Below, one piece after another: positions 52,730-61,249 of a DNA stretch of 64,000 bases (its first letter is position 1; each line of letters begins with the position of its first letter). The translations under genes and the position numbers were made by a program. Where the stretch lies: the NCBI RefSeq assembly GCF_000831645.3, contig NZ_CP012559.1:1550001-1614000 (forward strand), in the 5' to 3' direction. The stretch is from Companilactobacillus heilongjiangensis. Its GTDB lineage: Bacteria; Bacillota; Bacilli; Lactobacillales; Lactobacillaceae. The notes below the pieces were generated by a model. The model worked only from the letters and a program-made list of their open reading frames with translations, was not told where the DNA came from and made no database searches.

Positions 52730-53929
52730 TTAATATACTTTGACACCCTTTTTATAAACAGCTTTATCAAGTTGTTGAACAGCTTTAACATCAGCTAACG
52801 GATCAGCATCTAGAACTAAGAAATCAGCCACTTTACCTTCTTTGATTGAACCATAATCGTCATCGATTCCTAAAAGACGGGAGCTATTCTTGGTAGCTGA
52901 AAGTAAAGCTTCGGCATTAGTTGCACCCACATCTGTCAACAATTCCAGTTCCTTAGGAATATCGCTAAAACTATTGAATGGCGTACCAGCATCTGTCCCA
53001 AATGATAATTTAACTCCGGCTGGAATGGCAACTTTCATACGAGCATAAAATAGTTCTTTGAAACCTTTGGCTTTTTCAAGCATATACTCTGGCAATTTAC
53101 CTTCACCATAAGCTGGAATCGAATATGTAGCAATAACAGTTGGTGTTAAGTAAATATCTGTTTTCTTGATCAATTCAATGTCATCATCAGTAATCAAGCA
53201 ACCATGCTCAATCGAATCAACTCCCGCGACAATTGCATTATGAATACCCTTTGAACCCTCGGCATGGGCTGCTACAGTCATGTGTTTATTGTGAGCTTCT
53301 TCAACCACAGTATCCAATTCAGCCATCGAAAGTTCAGTATCATCAATCTTATCAGTGGCTGACATAACGCCACCAGTTGCCATAACTTTGATATTTTTAG
53401 CACCTAATTTAAACTCTTCACGCACGGCATGACGCATTTCATCAGGAGAATCAACGATATGACCCCAAGTGGTTTCACCATCAAGACCTTCAGTAAAATC
53501 AGCGTGACCACCAGTAATTGACATTGGACGACCAGATGCAACAATTTCCGTTCCACCAAGTTGTCCTTCTTCTTGCAAACGACGTAATTTAATATCGACA
53601 TCGAAGGCACATCCGCAATCACGCACGTAAGTTACGCCAGCTTGAAGAGCTTCTTTTAAGTTATTCAACGCTGTGAAAGTTACTTCAGCTTCTGACAAAT
53701 AATTCAACTTGTTAGTAATAGGATTCATCATCAAATGGACATGAGAATTGATCAATCCTGGCATGACATACTTGCCTTCCAAATCAACAACCTTTTCCAC
53801 ATCAGGAGCTGTATTGAAACCTAACTTAACAATCTTCCCTGACTCATCATCAACAATAAACCAAGCCTGTTTTTGAATCTGTGGTGTTTCACCATCGAAT
53901 AAATTGAAGTTTTTATAAAGAGTTTGCAT
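52730..53929 (-). CDS. Metal-dependent amidohydrolase (imidazolonepropionase/prolidase-like)
   Basis: A 399-aa amidohydrolase-superfamily enzyme. Metal ligands are visible in the order HVHLM (HxH after beta-1, about 63-65), a Lys in GAKNIKVMATGG (about 175-185), AAHAEGS (His), EHGCL (His) and FGTDAGTPF (Asp, about 309). YVMPGLINSHVH and KVADFLVLDADPL are typical flanking strands. Relatives split cyclic imides or dipeptides; the substrate is open. GGAGGC lies before the ATG. It is divergent from the GltS-like permease gene, so uptake and hydrolysis of one compound is a reasonable guess. Confidence 0.88.
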   Translation of the reverse strand: MQTLYKNFNLFDGETPQIQKQAWFIVDDESGKIVKLGFNTAPDVEKVVDLEGKYVMPGLINSHVHLMMNPITNKLNYLSEAEVTFTALNNLKEALQAGVTYVRDCGCAFDVDIKLRRLQEEGQLGGTEIVASGRPMSITGGHADFTEGLDGETTWGHIVDSPDEMRHAVREEFKLGAKNIKVMATGGVMSATDKIDDTELSMAELDTVVEEAHNKHMTVAAHAEGSKGIHNAIVAGVDSIEHGCLITDDDIELIKKTDIYLTPTVIATYSIPAYGEGKLPEYMLEKAKGFKELFYARMKVAIPAGVKLSFGTDAGTPFNSFSDIPKELELLTDVGATNAEALLSATKNSSRLLGIDDDYGSIKEGKVADFLVLDADPLADVKAVQQLDKAVYKKGVKVY

Positions 53930-54012
53930 GAAAATGTGCCTCCTAGAGTGTTTTTTAGGTTGAGTGTCGTTCGAGGCTTCTCTCTCTGCATAACAGGTAA
54001 AATTTATAGTCC

Positions 54013-54034
54013 TAGAGACGGCAAATCTTCAACC
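54013..54034 (+). repeat. Possible end remnant of a cloverleaf repeat
   Basis: AGAGACGGCAAATCTTCAACC followed by TTTCG resembles the outer end plus flank of intact copies, for example GGAGACGGAAGCCTTCAGCC after copy 6. No stem or arm remains. It lies in the amidohydrolase-permease divergent gap. Confidence 0.3.
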
Positions 54035-54205
54035 TTTCGTTGAGTTTAAATTGAAATAGTTTTGAGGTCAAAATATATAAATTATATTTGGTATAATTAT
54101 ACTTTTTGTCTAATAACTACTTTATTAATTGCCATATTTCTGTGATAGTCGCAAACTTCGCGGTGTACTCAAAAACATTCTCACTAAATTTGAGGAGGTA
54201 GAAAT

Positions 54206-55396
54206 ATGACTTATCTATTATCTTTTACAGTCGTCATGATTTTCATATTAATTGGTGAATGGGCCTCTGCCGCCACTCGAGCTTTCGTCCCATCGATTTT
54301 TATTACTGCGGTTCTTTTCGCCATTGGTTTTTGGACCATTTTGCCAAAAAATATCGTCACCCAAGCTTCATATACTCCTCAATTCGTCAGTGTTGCCATG
54401 TCTCTTTTGCTAGTTCAAATGGGTAGTCTGATGGATTTGAAAGAATTAGCTAATCAGTGGAAAGCCGTCTGTATCGCCCTCTTGGGAGTTTCCGGAACCC
54501 TACTTTTCACACTTGTTATTGGATCATTTTTCTTCAATTGGAAAACAGTCGTCGCTGCCGTCCCTCCATTAACCGGTGGTATCGTTGCCGCTTTGTTAAT
54601 GACCGATGGCTTGAAAGCTGCCGGAATCACGTCACTAGTAGCTTTGCCAGTTTCAATGTTTATCATGCACTCAATGATTGGCTATCCACTAACCGCCGTC
54701 TTGCTACGTAAAGAAGGCAAACGTCTATCAGTTAAATATCACAACGAAAAAGACGACCCCAATTCCGAGGTCGCCAAAATTATTAAAAAACATAACATGT
54801 CTGAATCATCAACTAAACGAATGCTAAAATTACCAGATCAATTTCAAACCCCAGTTTTCATCATCACCAGAGTTGCCTTAATCGCCCTACTTGGTAACTG
54901 GATAGCAAGCCTAACGCATGGAGCAGTCAACGCTAACGTTCTCTGCTTAATCTTCGGTGTTATCGCCCACCAATTAGGATTCATCGAAACCAATGCCTTA
55001 GACAAAGCCAAAGTATTCAACTGGCTAATGTATGGCTTGTTATCTTACATTTTTGCACAATTAAGCTTAACAACACCAGCCATTATTGGAAAAATCATCG
55101 TTCAAATTATCGTCTTAATTCTACTAGGAATCTTGGGAATGTTCGTGGCTTCATTCATCCTCGCAAAACCATTTGGAATGAGCCGTGAAATGGCCTTCGC
55201 TTGTTCATTAACAGCCCTATTCGGATTCCCAGCCGACTTCATTTTAACAACTGAAATTTGCCAAACAGTCGCTCAAAGTAACGACGAAGAAGCCTATCTA
55301 ACCGAATCAATCCTACCAAAGATGTTAGTCGGTGGCTTTGCGACAGTATCAGTAGCTTCAGTTATTATCGCATCAGTATTCCTTAAGTTACTTTAA
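54206..55396 (+). CDS. GltS-like (sodium:glutamate symporter family) permease
   Basis: A 396-aa polytopic membrane protein with ten or so helices. A central hydrophilic loop (about 170-215, RKEGKRLSVKYHNEKDD) separates two halves. The half-related motifs VPPLTGGIVAALLMTDGLKA (about 116-135) and CSLTALFGFPADFILTTEI (about 332-350) look like the re-entrant loops of the ESS/GltS group, but identity to true GltS is not obvious, so the ligand is uncertain. GGAGG lies seven bases before the ATG. The stop codon is only five bases from repeat copy 14, so no separate terminator is present. Confidence 0.7.
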   Translation: MTYLLSFTVVMIFILIGEWASAATRAFVPSIFITAVLFAIGFWTILPKNIVTQASYTPQFVSVAMSLLLVQMGSLMDLKELANQWKAVCIALLGVSGTLLFTLVIGSFFFNWKTVVAAVPPLTGGIVAALLMTDGLKAAGITSLVALPVSMFIMHSMIGYPLTAVLLRKEGKRLSVKYHNEKDDPNSEVAKIIKKHNMSESSTKRMLKLPDQFQTPVFIITRVALIALLGNWIASLTHGAVNANVLCLIFGVIAHQLGFIETNALDKAKVFNWLMYGLLSYIFAQLSLTTPAIIGKIIVQIIVLILLGILGMFVASFILAKPFGMSREMAFACSLTALFGFPADFILTTEICQTVAQSNDEEAYLTESILPKMLVGGFATVSVASVIIASVFLKLL

Positions 55397-55400
55397 ATAT

Positions 55401-55596
55401 TCCGTCTCCAGAGCTGGGAAATATTCTCAAGCCGTGCGGAACGGTCCGAGCCAAAGTACGGTCTCGAACCTCGGTTTGAAGCCTTGACAAATCCCGTCAA
55501 GTCTCCAAACACGCCCGGTGGTATAAGTACGAGAGGTTCTCTCGTACTTATACCACTACCACGGCACACAAATATTTCCCAGCTCTTCCGACTAAT
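55401..55596 (-). repeat. Cloverleaf repeat copy 14 (reverse)
   Basis: The outer stem AGAGCTGGGAAATATT pairs with AATATTTCCCAGCTCT. Arm 3 is GGTCCGAGCC/GGTCTCGAACC, arm 2 GTTTGAAGCCTTGAC/GTCAAGTCTCCAAAC. Arm 1 is a long perfect hairpin (GTGGTATAAGTACGAGAG and complement, 55516-55555). It is a close relative of copy 2 with compensated arm-1 differences. It starts five bases after the permease stop; its hairpins may serve as the terminator. A 149-bp AT-rich linker follows. Confidence 0.92.
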
Positions 55597-55745
55597 CAAT
55601 TGTTATAAATTGTATGCATGAATTTTCAGATATTTTTATACTTAGCTTATTTTTCAATACTAAATTAGAATTGATGCAAATATTTGTAATAAATTATCAA
55701 CATACATTATATTTAACAACAAATACCTATGAATTCAAAAATACT

Positions 55746-55924
55746 CTAGCCGGAGGGGACGAGTAATAAAGACCTGCTGTGCAAGTGTTGTTATGGCTTT
55801 AGCCATTACAACACCGACGTATTTTGAAATTCGAGCGATTTTCTCGGAGTTCAAAATCGAGGTTCGAGACCTTGGCTCGAACCGGTCGCATAGCGGGCTT
55901 TATCACTCGTCCCCTCCGGCGGCA
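55746..55924 (+). repeat. Cloverleaf repeat copy 15 (forward)
   Basis: The outer stem GCCGGAGGGGACGAGT pairs with ACTCGTCCCCTCCGGC. Arm 1 is GTTGTTATGGCT/AGCCATTACAAC, arm 2 ATTTTGAA.TTCGAG/CTCGGAGTTCAAAAT. Arm 3 has the short loop form GGTTCGAGACCTTGGCTCG, closed by AACC. The outer end GGCGGCA is about 20 bp from the murC terminator. Confidence 0.92.
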
Positions 55925-55942
55925 ATATATATATATAAATAA

Positions 55943-55976
55943 ATAACCAGCCATCATATAAGATAGCTGGTTATAT
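55943..55976 (-). terminator. Terminator of murC
   Basis: ATAACCAGC pairs with GCTGGTTAT around a loop of about 14 bases, with A/T runs on both sides. Confidence 0.75.
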
Positions 55977-55980
55977 TTTT

Positions 55981-57312
55981 TTATTGTTGATTAGGATTCA
56001 AAGTGCTTAATAATTGTTCATAAGCAGTTTCATACTTTTGAACATCTCCAGCACCCATGAAAATCATCACAGTATTGTGATAATCCAATAATGGTGATAG
56101 GTCATCAAGTGTAATAACTTGTCCACCCTTATGAATCTTGTCGCCAAGATCTTTACTTGTAATATCACCGTGGGCTTCACGAATTGAACCGAAGATGTTA
56201 GTCAAGTAAACTTCATCTGCCAAATCAAGTGACTTAGCAAAGTCGTCCATCAAGGCAAGAGTTCTTGTATAAGTATGTGGTTGGAAGACAGCAACAATCT
56301 TTTTGTCAGGATATTTTTGTCTAGCAGCATCAATCGTAGCTTTGATTTCTTGTGGATGGTGAGCATAGTCATCAATGATAACCTGATCAGCAACTTTCTT
56401 TTCACTGAAACGTCTCTTAACACCACTGAATGTTTGTAATTCACGGTTGATCAAAGCATGGTCAAGTTTTTCCATGTGACCGACTCCGATGACAGCAAGT
56501 GAATTAAGAACATTGTGTTCACCGAACAATGGAACTTGGAAATTACCAATATCTTCGCCATTAATAGTTACATCGAATGATGAACCTTTAACAGTACGTT
56601 TGATATTTGTAGCACGGATATAGTCAGATTCGTTCAAACCATATGTGTAAATTGGAGCATCAGCTTTGATAGTCTTAGCATGTGCATCTTCACCCCAGAT
56701 GAAGATACCCTTCTTAGTCTTTCTAGCTTCTGACTCAAATGCATCAACAACATCGTTGATTCCACCGAAGAAATAATCGGGGTGATCAAAGTCGATATTA
56801 GTAATGATTAAGTAATCTGGTGAGTAAGCTAAGAAGTGACGACGATATTCATCAGCTTCAAAAACGAAGAACTTAGCGTCTTTGATACCTTTACCAGTAC
56901 CATCACCGATCAAGTATGAAGTCTTAGCAATACCACTTAAAGTATGTGCCAAAAGTCCAGTTGTACTTGTCTTACCATGTGAACCAGCGATACCGATTGA
57001 TGTATAACCGTCAACTAATTTACCAACTAATTCAGGATATGTAATAACTGATAAATGCATATCATTAGCTTTTTTAATTTCTACTTGGTCATCACTAAAA
57101 GCGTTTCCTTTAACGATAGTCAAACCTTCGTGAATGTTATCTGCATCGAAAGGTAAGATTTTAATGCCTGCTTGTTCAAGACCACGTTGAGTAAATGTAT
57201 ATTTATCAATATCTGATCCTTGAACTTCATATCCGAGGTCCTTCAAAATAAGTGCTAAAGCACTCATACCAGTACCTTTAATTCCAACAAAATGATAGAC
57301 TGTATTTTCCAT
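55981..57312 (-). CDS. murC: UDP-N-acetylmuramate-L-alanine ligase
   Basis: The first amino-acid addition in peptidoglycan precursor synthesis, 443 aa. The N-terminal UDP-binding Rossmann domain ([16 protein letters not shown], about 8-23; [19 protein letters not shown]) is followed by the ATP loop [17 protein letters not shown] (about 107-123), [10 protein letters not shown] (about 155) and [10 protein letters not shown] (about 172-181). The C-terminal domain has [14 protein letters not shown] and [14 protein letters not shown] lies seven bases before the ATG. It sits eight bases after ytpR, forming an operon. Confidence 0.97.
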   Translation of the reverse strand: MENTVYHFVGIKGTGMSALALILKDLGYEVQGSDIDKYTFTQRGLEQAGIKILPFDADNIHEGLTIVKGNAFSDDQVEIKKANDMHLSVITYPELVGKLVDGYTSIGIAGSHGKTSTTGLLAHTLSGIAKTSYLIGDGTGKGIKDAKFFVFEADEYRRHFLAYSPDYLIITNIDFDHPDYFFGGINDVVDAFESEARKTKKGIFIWGEDAHAKTIKADAPIYTYGLNESDYIRATNIKRTVKGSSFDVTINGEDIGNFQVPLFGEHNVLNSLAVIGVGHMEKLDHALINRELQTFSGVKRRFSEKKVADQVIIDDYAHHPQEIKATIDAARQKYPDKKIVAVFQPHTYTRTLALMDDFAKSLDLADEVYLTNIFGSIREAHGDITSKDLGDKIHKGGQVITLDDLSPLLDYHNTVMIFMGAGDVQKYETAYEQLLSTLNPNQQ

Positions 57313-57320
57313 AATAACTC

Positions 57321-57953
57321 CTAATCGAACAAATTCTTTGCTGCTTCAAAATCAAATGCTTGGCCAGCTGTACCATTATCAAGTACAAGGATACCACGTT
57401 TTTGTGGTGCATTAGGAATACCAAGTTCCCTAGCAGAACAAATCATACCAAAACTGTCGACACCACGTAATTCACCAGGCCAGATTTCGGCTCCTGTTGG
57501 CATTACCGCACCGGGCAAAGCAACAACAACTAATTGACCTTGATCAATATTTGGGGCACCACAAACGATTTGAACTGGTTTGTCCAAACCAACATCAGTC
57601 TGTGTAATATGCAAATGATCTGAATCAGGGTGTTCCTTCATTTCTTCAACATGTCCAATAACGAATTTAGGACTATTGTCAGTCACTAATTTATCAGAAA
57701 AACCGGCTTTAGCAATGGCACTATTTAAAATGTCTACTTGCTTGTCGTCAAGAAATACTTGACCAGATTCATTTTGGATACCTAGTTCTTCACCAAGTCC
57801 AAAAATGTTGAAACCGATTAGAGCATCATTTTCTGTGTTAAAAATACGTACTACATTGTCTTTTTGAGTTGTCTCTTGAGCTGCAACATCTTCCGCTGTC
57901 TCAACTAATAAGACGTCCCCTAAAACATCTGGATTATAAAAGCTTAATAGCAA
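57321..57953 (-). CDS. ytpR: YtpR family tRNA-binding protein
   Basis: A 210-aa cytoplasmic protein with an N-terminal domain of unknown role and a C-terminal EMAP/OB-fold tRNA-binding domain (about 95-205): [33 protein letters not shown] and [12 protein letters not shown], clearly related to the N-terminus of PheT in this same window. The start is TTG with GAGGG seven bases upstream; no ATG is available. In Bacillus ytpP-ytpQ-ytpR lie together; here the thioredoxin gene is separated from ytpR by repeats 16-18. Confidence 0.93.
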   Translation of the reverse strand: MLLSFYNPDVLGDVLLVETAEDVAAQETTQKDNVVRIFNTENDALIGFNIFGLGEELGIQNESGQVFLDDKQVDILNSAIAKAGFSDKLVTDNSPKFVIGHVEEMKEHPDSDHLHITQTDVGLDKPVQIVCGAPNIDQGQLVVVALPGAVMPTGAEIWPGELRGVDSFGMICSARELGIPNAPQKRGILVLDNGTAGQAFDFEAAKNLFD

Positions 57954-58011
57954 GTTTTTTCCCTCACTTGATTAAATTATTTTTTAATTAACATGCAGTG
58001 TTTATAAATAT

Positions 58012-58195
58012 GCCGTCTCCAAATCTGCTAGTATTCCCCTGCTGTGCGGAACGGCCCGAGCCAAAGTTCGGTCTCGAACCTCGGTTTGAATCCTTGCAAG
58101 AAACGCAAGTATCCAAACACGTCCGGTGGTGTAAGAGCTAAAGCTCTAACGCCACTTCCACTGCGAGTAAATACTATCAGATTTTCCGACTAGTT
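58012..58195 (-). repeat. Cloverleaf repeat copy 16 (reverse)
   Basis: The outer end is GCCGTCTCC; the outer stem is CAAATCTGCTAGTATT.CC against GG.AATACTATCAGATTTTCC with mismatches. Arm 3 is GGCCCGAGCC/GGTCTCGAACC, arm 2 GTTTGAATCCTTGC/GCAAGTATCCAAAC (the usual GAGA/GCTT mismatch region is rearranged to a paired GGATAC/GAATCC type), arm 1 GGTGTAAGAGCTAAAGCTCT/AACGCC. It lies 58 bp upstream of the ytpR start. Confidence 0.88.
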
Positions 58196-58307
58196 GGTTC
58201 TGATACTAATAAACTGATTATAGGAATATTTATTCACCATGTTTGAATGCATACTTAAAAACCAACATTTCAAATTTTACACCAAATCAATTAAAAATAA
58301 CCATAAC

Positions 58308-58352
58308 CAGTCGAAAGAGCTGAGAAATATTTCTCAGCTCTAGACATGACAT
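58308..58352 (+). repeat. Cloverleaf repeat copy 17: outer stem only, all arms lost
   Basis: CCAGTCGAAAGAGCTGAGAA (58308-58327) runs straight into ATATTTCTCAGCTCTAGACA. The two outer strands AGAGCTGAGAAATATTTCTCAGCTCT now meet, so the entire interior with arms 1-3 is missing. The ends CAGTCGA and AGACATGACATA match the inner and outer ends of other forward copies. Confidence 0.8.
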
Positions 58353-58456
58353 ATTCAAAAATATGTACTATTTACTCAGATACCGATTACCAATCCATTA
58401 AAAGTATTTAAAACCAACATAAACAAATACCTTTTACATTTAAATACTAACAATAA

Positions 58457-58562
58457 ATTAGTCGGAAGAGCTGGGAAATATTTGTGTGCCGTGGTTCGAG
58501 ACCCGCTTTTTGGCTCGAACCGTTCCGCACAGCTTGAGAATATTTCCCAGCTCTGTAGACGG
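58457..58562 (+). repeat. Cloverleaf repeat copy 18: arms 1 and 2 lost
   Basis: The outer strands match copy 2 almost base for base (GGAAGAGCTGGGAAATATTT on the left, AATATTTCCCAGCTCT on the right). Only arm 3 remains inside (GGTTCGAGACCCG / TGGCTCGAACC). In copy 2 the missing segment runs from about 420 to 502, between GCCGTGGT and GGTTCGAG, so the breakpoint is at or near a short GGT match. Confidence 0.85.
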
Positions 58563-58588
58563 GATATTTAACTAGTACTTTTAGTGTT

Positions 58589-58915
58589 CTATTTGTTAAT
58601 CACGCCGTTAATAAAGGTCTCAACTTCTTGTTTCGTTTTTCGATCTTTATTTACTAGTCTACCAATTTCTTTGCCATTTTCAATAATAACAAAGCTAGGA
58701 ATTCCCATAATGCCTAATTCTTGAGCAATTTCCATATTATCATCACGGTTGAAACTGATCCAGTTGAAATCAGAATACTCTTGTTCTAGCTCTGGCAATT
58801 TAGGTTCGATAAATTTGCAGTCTGGGCACCAGTCGGCATGGAAAAATAGAATGTGTTTGCCTTCTTTAGTTACTTCGTGCCAGTCTTTTACGCCATAGTC
58901 TTCAAATGTCTTCAT
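58589..58915 (-). CDS. Thioredoxin-family protein (YtpP-like)
   Basis: A 108-aa thioredoxin-fold protein with the redox motif WCPDC (about 29-33) in ILFFHADWCPDCKFIEP and the cis-proline IMGIPSFVII (about 74). CPDC in place of CGPC and the neighbourhood of ytpR indicate the YtpP-like group of thiol-disulfide or bacillithiol-linked reductases; the partner is unknown. It is cytoplasmic. GAGAGGTG precedes the ATG. No terminator hairpin is obvious before repeat copy 18. Confidence 0.88.
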   Translation of the reverse strand: MKTFEDYGVKDWHEVTKEGKHILFFHADWCPDCKFIEPKLPELEQEYSDFNWISFNRDDNMEIAQELGIMGIPSFVIIENGKEIGRLVNKDRKTKQEVETFINGVINK

Positions 58916-59039
58916 AATATTTCACCTCTCCAATAAGATACTTTTTATTTGTTAAACGGTCAATTAAGTGCTCTTGGGTATTAGATTGATATATAATAGT
59001 GGTAATATATCAGTAAATCGAAATCAAGGAGTGATTTTT

Positions 59040-59354
59040 ATGAGTAAAAAAGGTATCCGTTCATTAATCGTTGCTGGTACTGTACTTGCTGCATCTGCAG
59101 CCGCTACAGTCTTAGTAAAACACCATCTAGATAGCGAGAAAATTATCAATAAAGTTAAGTCCGTTTTGGGCGAAGATAGCAAAGTAATCGGTTCATGGGT
59201 TGAACCATTTTACCAAAGAGTTGACGTCAATGGTCGTGCAACTTGGGGAATCGTCGGTGGCGTAACCACTATGGACGAATTCGACGTTGCCCAATATCAC
59301 TTCATCGCCGACGCTATTACAGGTGAACTATTAAACATTAAAAAAGTACAGTAA
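59040..59354 (+). CDS. Hypothetical protein with N-terminal membrane segment (104 aa)
   Basis: The start MSKKGIRSLIVAGTVLAASA begins a single hydrophobic segment (about 8-27), either a membrane anchor or an uncleaved signal. A small soluble domain follows (VIGSWVEPFYQRVDVNGR, VAQYHFIADAITGELLNI), whose end recalls PepSY-like domains. I do not assign a function. AAGGAG lies before the ATG at 59040; the open frame from 58968 lacks a site. It is divergent from the thioredoxin gene and convergent with trmB. Confidence 0.7.
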   Translation: MSKKGIRSLIVAGTVLAASAAATVLVKHHLDSEKIINKVKSVLGEDSKVIGSWVEPFYQRVDVNGRATWGIVGGVTTMDEFDVAQYHFIADAITGELLNIKKVQ

Positions 59355-59365
59355 TCAAATAAAAA

Positions 59366-60013
59366 TTAATTTTTAAATTGGGCTTTCAGGTAATTAATCC
59401 TGAAGCCTTTTTTTGAGAACTTTTCTTCATACTCAGTTTCGATGTTATTTGAATTTAGACCCTCATTGTTATGCAAGTCCAAAGAGATTTCATCGAATTT
59501 CATTCCGTAGTTGTTCATACTGATCAATGAGTATTCAAACAATCCTTGGTTATCGGTCTTGAATTGCAAGTAACCATCATCTTTTAAAATGTATTGGTAT
59601 CGCTTCAAGAATGATTTGTAAGTCAAACGGCGTTTTTCGTGACGTGTCTTTGGCCATGGATCAGAAAAGTTCAAGTAAACTCCGTCCACTTCACTTTCAG
59701 CAAAGTATTCAGATAAATCAGCACCATTAGCTAGCAACAATTGCAAGTTGGGTAATTTTAACTCAACTTGCTTTTTTAGTACCAAAGCAATGGCCCCTTC
59801 TTGAACTTCCATCGCAATGTAGTTATTTTGAGGGTTTTGTTTGGCCAATTCCGTGATAAATCTACCTTTACCAGAACCAACTTCGATAAATAAAGGTTGT
59901 TTTTTAGCAAAACGGTCTTGCCACTTGCCTTGCATGTTTTCAGGTTGAATGGCAATCATATCAAGGTTGTCATTGATCATATCTTTAGCCCAAGGCTTAT
60001 TTCTTAATCGCAT
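59366..60013 (-). CDS. trmB: tRNA (guanine-N7-)-methyltransferase TrmB
   Basis: It methylates G46 of tRNAs. The 215-aa protein shows the SAM loop [20 protein letters not shown] (about 39-58), [10 protein letters not shown] (about 66), [20 protein letters not shown] (signature FSDPWPKxRHxKRRL, about 121-140) and [16 protein letters not shown]. The C-terminal YEEKFSKKG is also conserved. It lies 18 bases after ecsB on the same strand, the standard ecsA-ecsB-trmB order of lactobacilli. Confidence 0.97.
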   Translation of the reverse strand: MRLRNKPWAKDMINDNLDMIAIQPENMQGKWQDRFAKKQPLFIEVGSGKGRFITELAKQNPQNNYIAMEVQEGAIALVLKKQVELKLPNLQLLLANGADLSEYFAESEVDGVYLNFSDPWPKTRHEKRRLTYKSFLKRYQYILKDDGYLQFKTDNQGLFEYSLISMNNYGMKFDEISLDLHNNEGLNSNNIETEYEEKFSKKGFRINYLKAQFKN

Positions 60014-60031
60014 AAATATTAATTCTCTCCA

Positions 60032-61249
60032 TTAATCTAGATATTTTTTCAATTGTCTTGGCATGTAGAAATAGTTGACGAAAATCAAGACTGCTAATCC
60101 AGCAACAATGATAATCAAGCTATTCATACTCATCCCAAATTTGTAAATAATTGCCAATGCACTGATAATCCATTGAACTGACAAAATTGTCGTACTTAAT
60201 TTAGTAAAATCAGCAATCTTCGTCTTGCCGCTGATTGGGTAAAGCCGTTGCATCAAGTTTTGCATGACCTCTTTAAAGTAAGGCTTCAATTGGAAACCAA
60301 CCAAATAAATAAAGAGCATTTCTACTATTAATGAGATATAGAAATTGTCAATCAATGCCAACATGATAGCTTGAATCACTGTCAAACGTAAAAACAAGCC
60401 AATATATTCGTTATTTCTGATGAATCCTCTAGCAAAAAGATACAAGTATGTATTGCCAGAAACCGGTTTGATTGGTGTTAATAAGCCATCCAACCACTTG
60501 CGACGTTTGATTTTGCTGTTAACGCCGGGAACGTCAGTAAATAAATTATAGAATCGTTTGATACGAAACATGCGTTGATCTTCAGTCTCAATCGCTAACT
60601 TCCACTGCAATTGACCACTAGTTTCCAAAGTCCGCACCTGAGCATTCAAGAAAACGTAGTAAATTACGGCAACAATTAACATTGTCCAACTGAATAAGTA
60701 TGTTGAAACCGCCAAAGCTACCACTAACAAAATATTTGAAGCCAAACGCATACTAACATTGCCAAAATGTGCTCGACCATATATTTCCATCAAATTAACG
60801 TTCAAAAAAGCTAACTTATAAACAATCAAACCAACTGCAATTACCACGATATCAATTATCTTTAACCCTGCTCCACGAGAAGCAAAAGCTGACAATAGAA
60901 AATTGACTAGTGCCAAAGTCACAATAGGTAAAAAGCTACTATAATTCTTAGCTGATTTAAAGTACTTATAGAAATCTTTTTCCTTAACTAATAAGAACGT
61001 GCTGTCTGGCTCTTCAAGCAAAGTGGCAATTCCACCGACTTGAACTGCTAAGAATAGCAATACAATAACGATTGGCTTACCAAATGTTAATGTTTGGTGA
61101 ATCGTACCCAACAAATTAGAATACCAAAATCCCAAAGCACCAATTAAAACAATAAAGGCCAACACAAAATTATCATTGAAGATCAATCTGAGATATTTGA
61201 ATTGATTAAGTTGATGTCTTCTTAATCGTTCATTCCAAAGTTCTGACAT
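60032..61249 (-). CDS. ecsB: ABC transporter permease EcsB
   Basis: A 405-aa membrane subunit of the Ecs transporter, which in Bacillus affects protein secretion, RasP-dependent proteolysis and competence. It has about eight to nine membrane spans, beginning ELWNERLRRHQLNQFKYLRL, with a cytoplasmic middle loop (about 190-255, VRTLETSGQLQWKLAIETE and KRRKWLDGLL). The ATG overlaps the ecsA stop (TAATG). It requires the ATPase encoded directly upstream. Confidence 0.93.
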   Translation of the reverse strand: MSELWNERLRRHQLNQFKYLRLIFNDNFVLAFIVLIGALGFWYSNLLGTIHQTLTFGKPIVIVLLFLAVQVGGIATLLEEPDSTFLLVKEKDFYKYFKSAKNYSSFLPIVTLALVNFLLSAFASRGAGLKIIDIVVIAVGLIVYKLAFLNVNLMEIYGRAHFGNVSMRLASNILLVVALAVSTYLFSWTMLIVAVIYYVFLNAQVRTLETSGQLQWKLAIETEDQRMFRIKRFYNLFTDVPGVNSKIKRRKWLDGLLTPIKPVSGNTYLYLFARGFIRNNEYIGLFLRLTVIQAIMLALIDNFYISLIVEMLFIYLVGFQLKPYFKEVMQNLMQRLYPISGKTKIADFTKLSTTILSVQWIISALAIIYKFGMSMNSLIIIVAGLAVLIFVNYFYMPRQLKKYLD

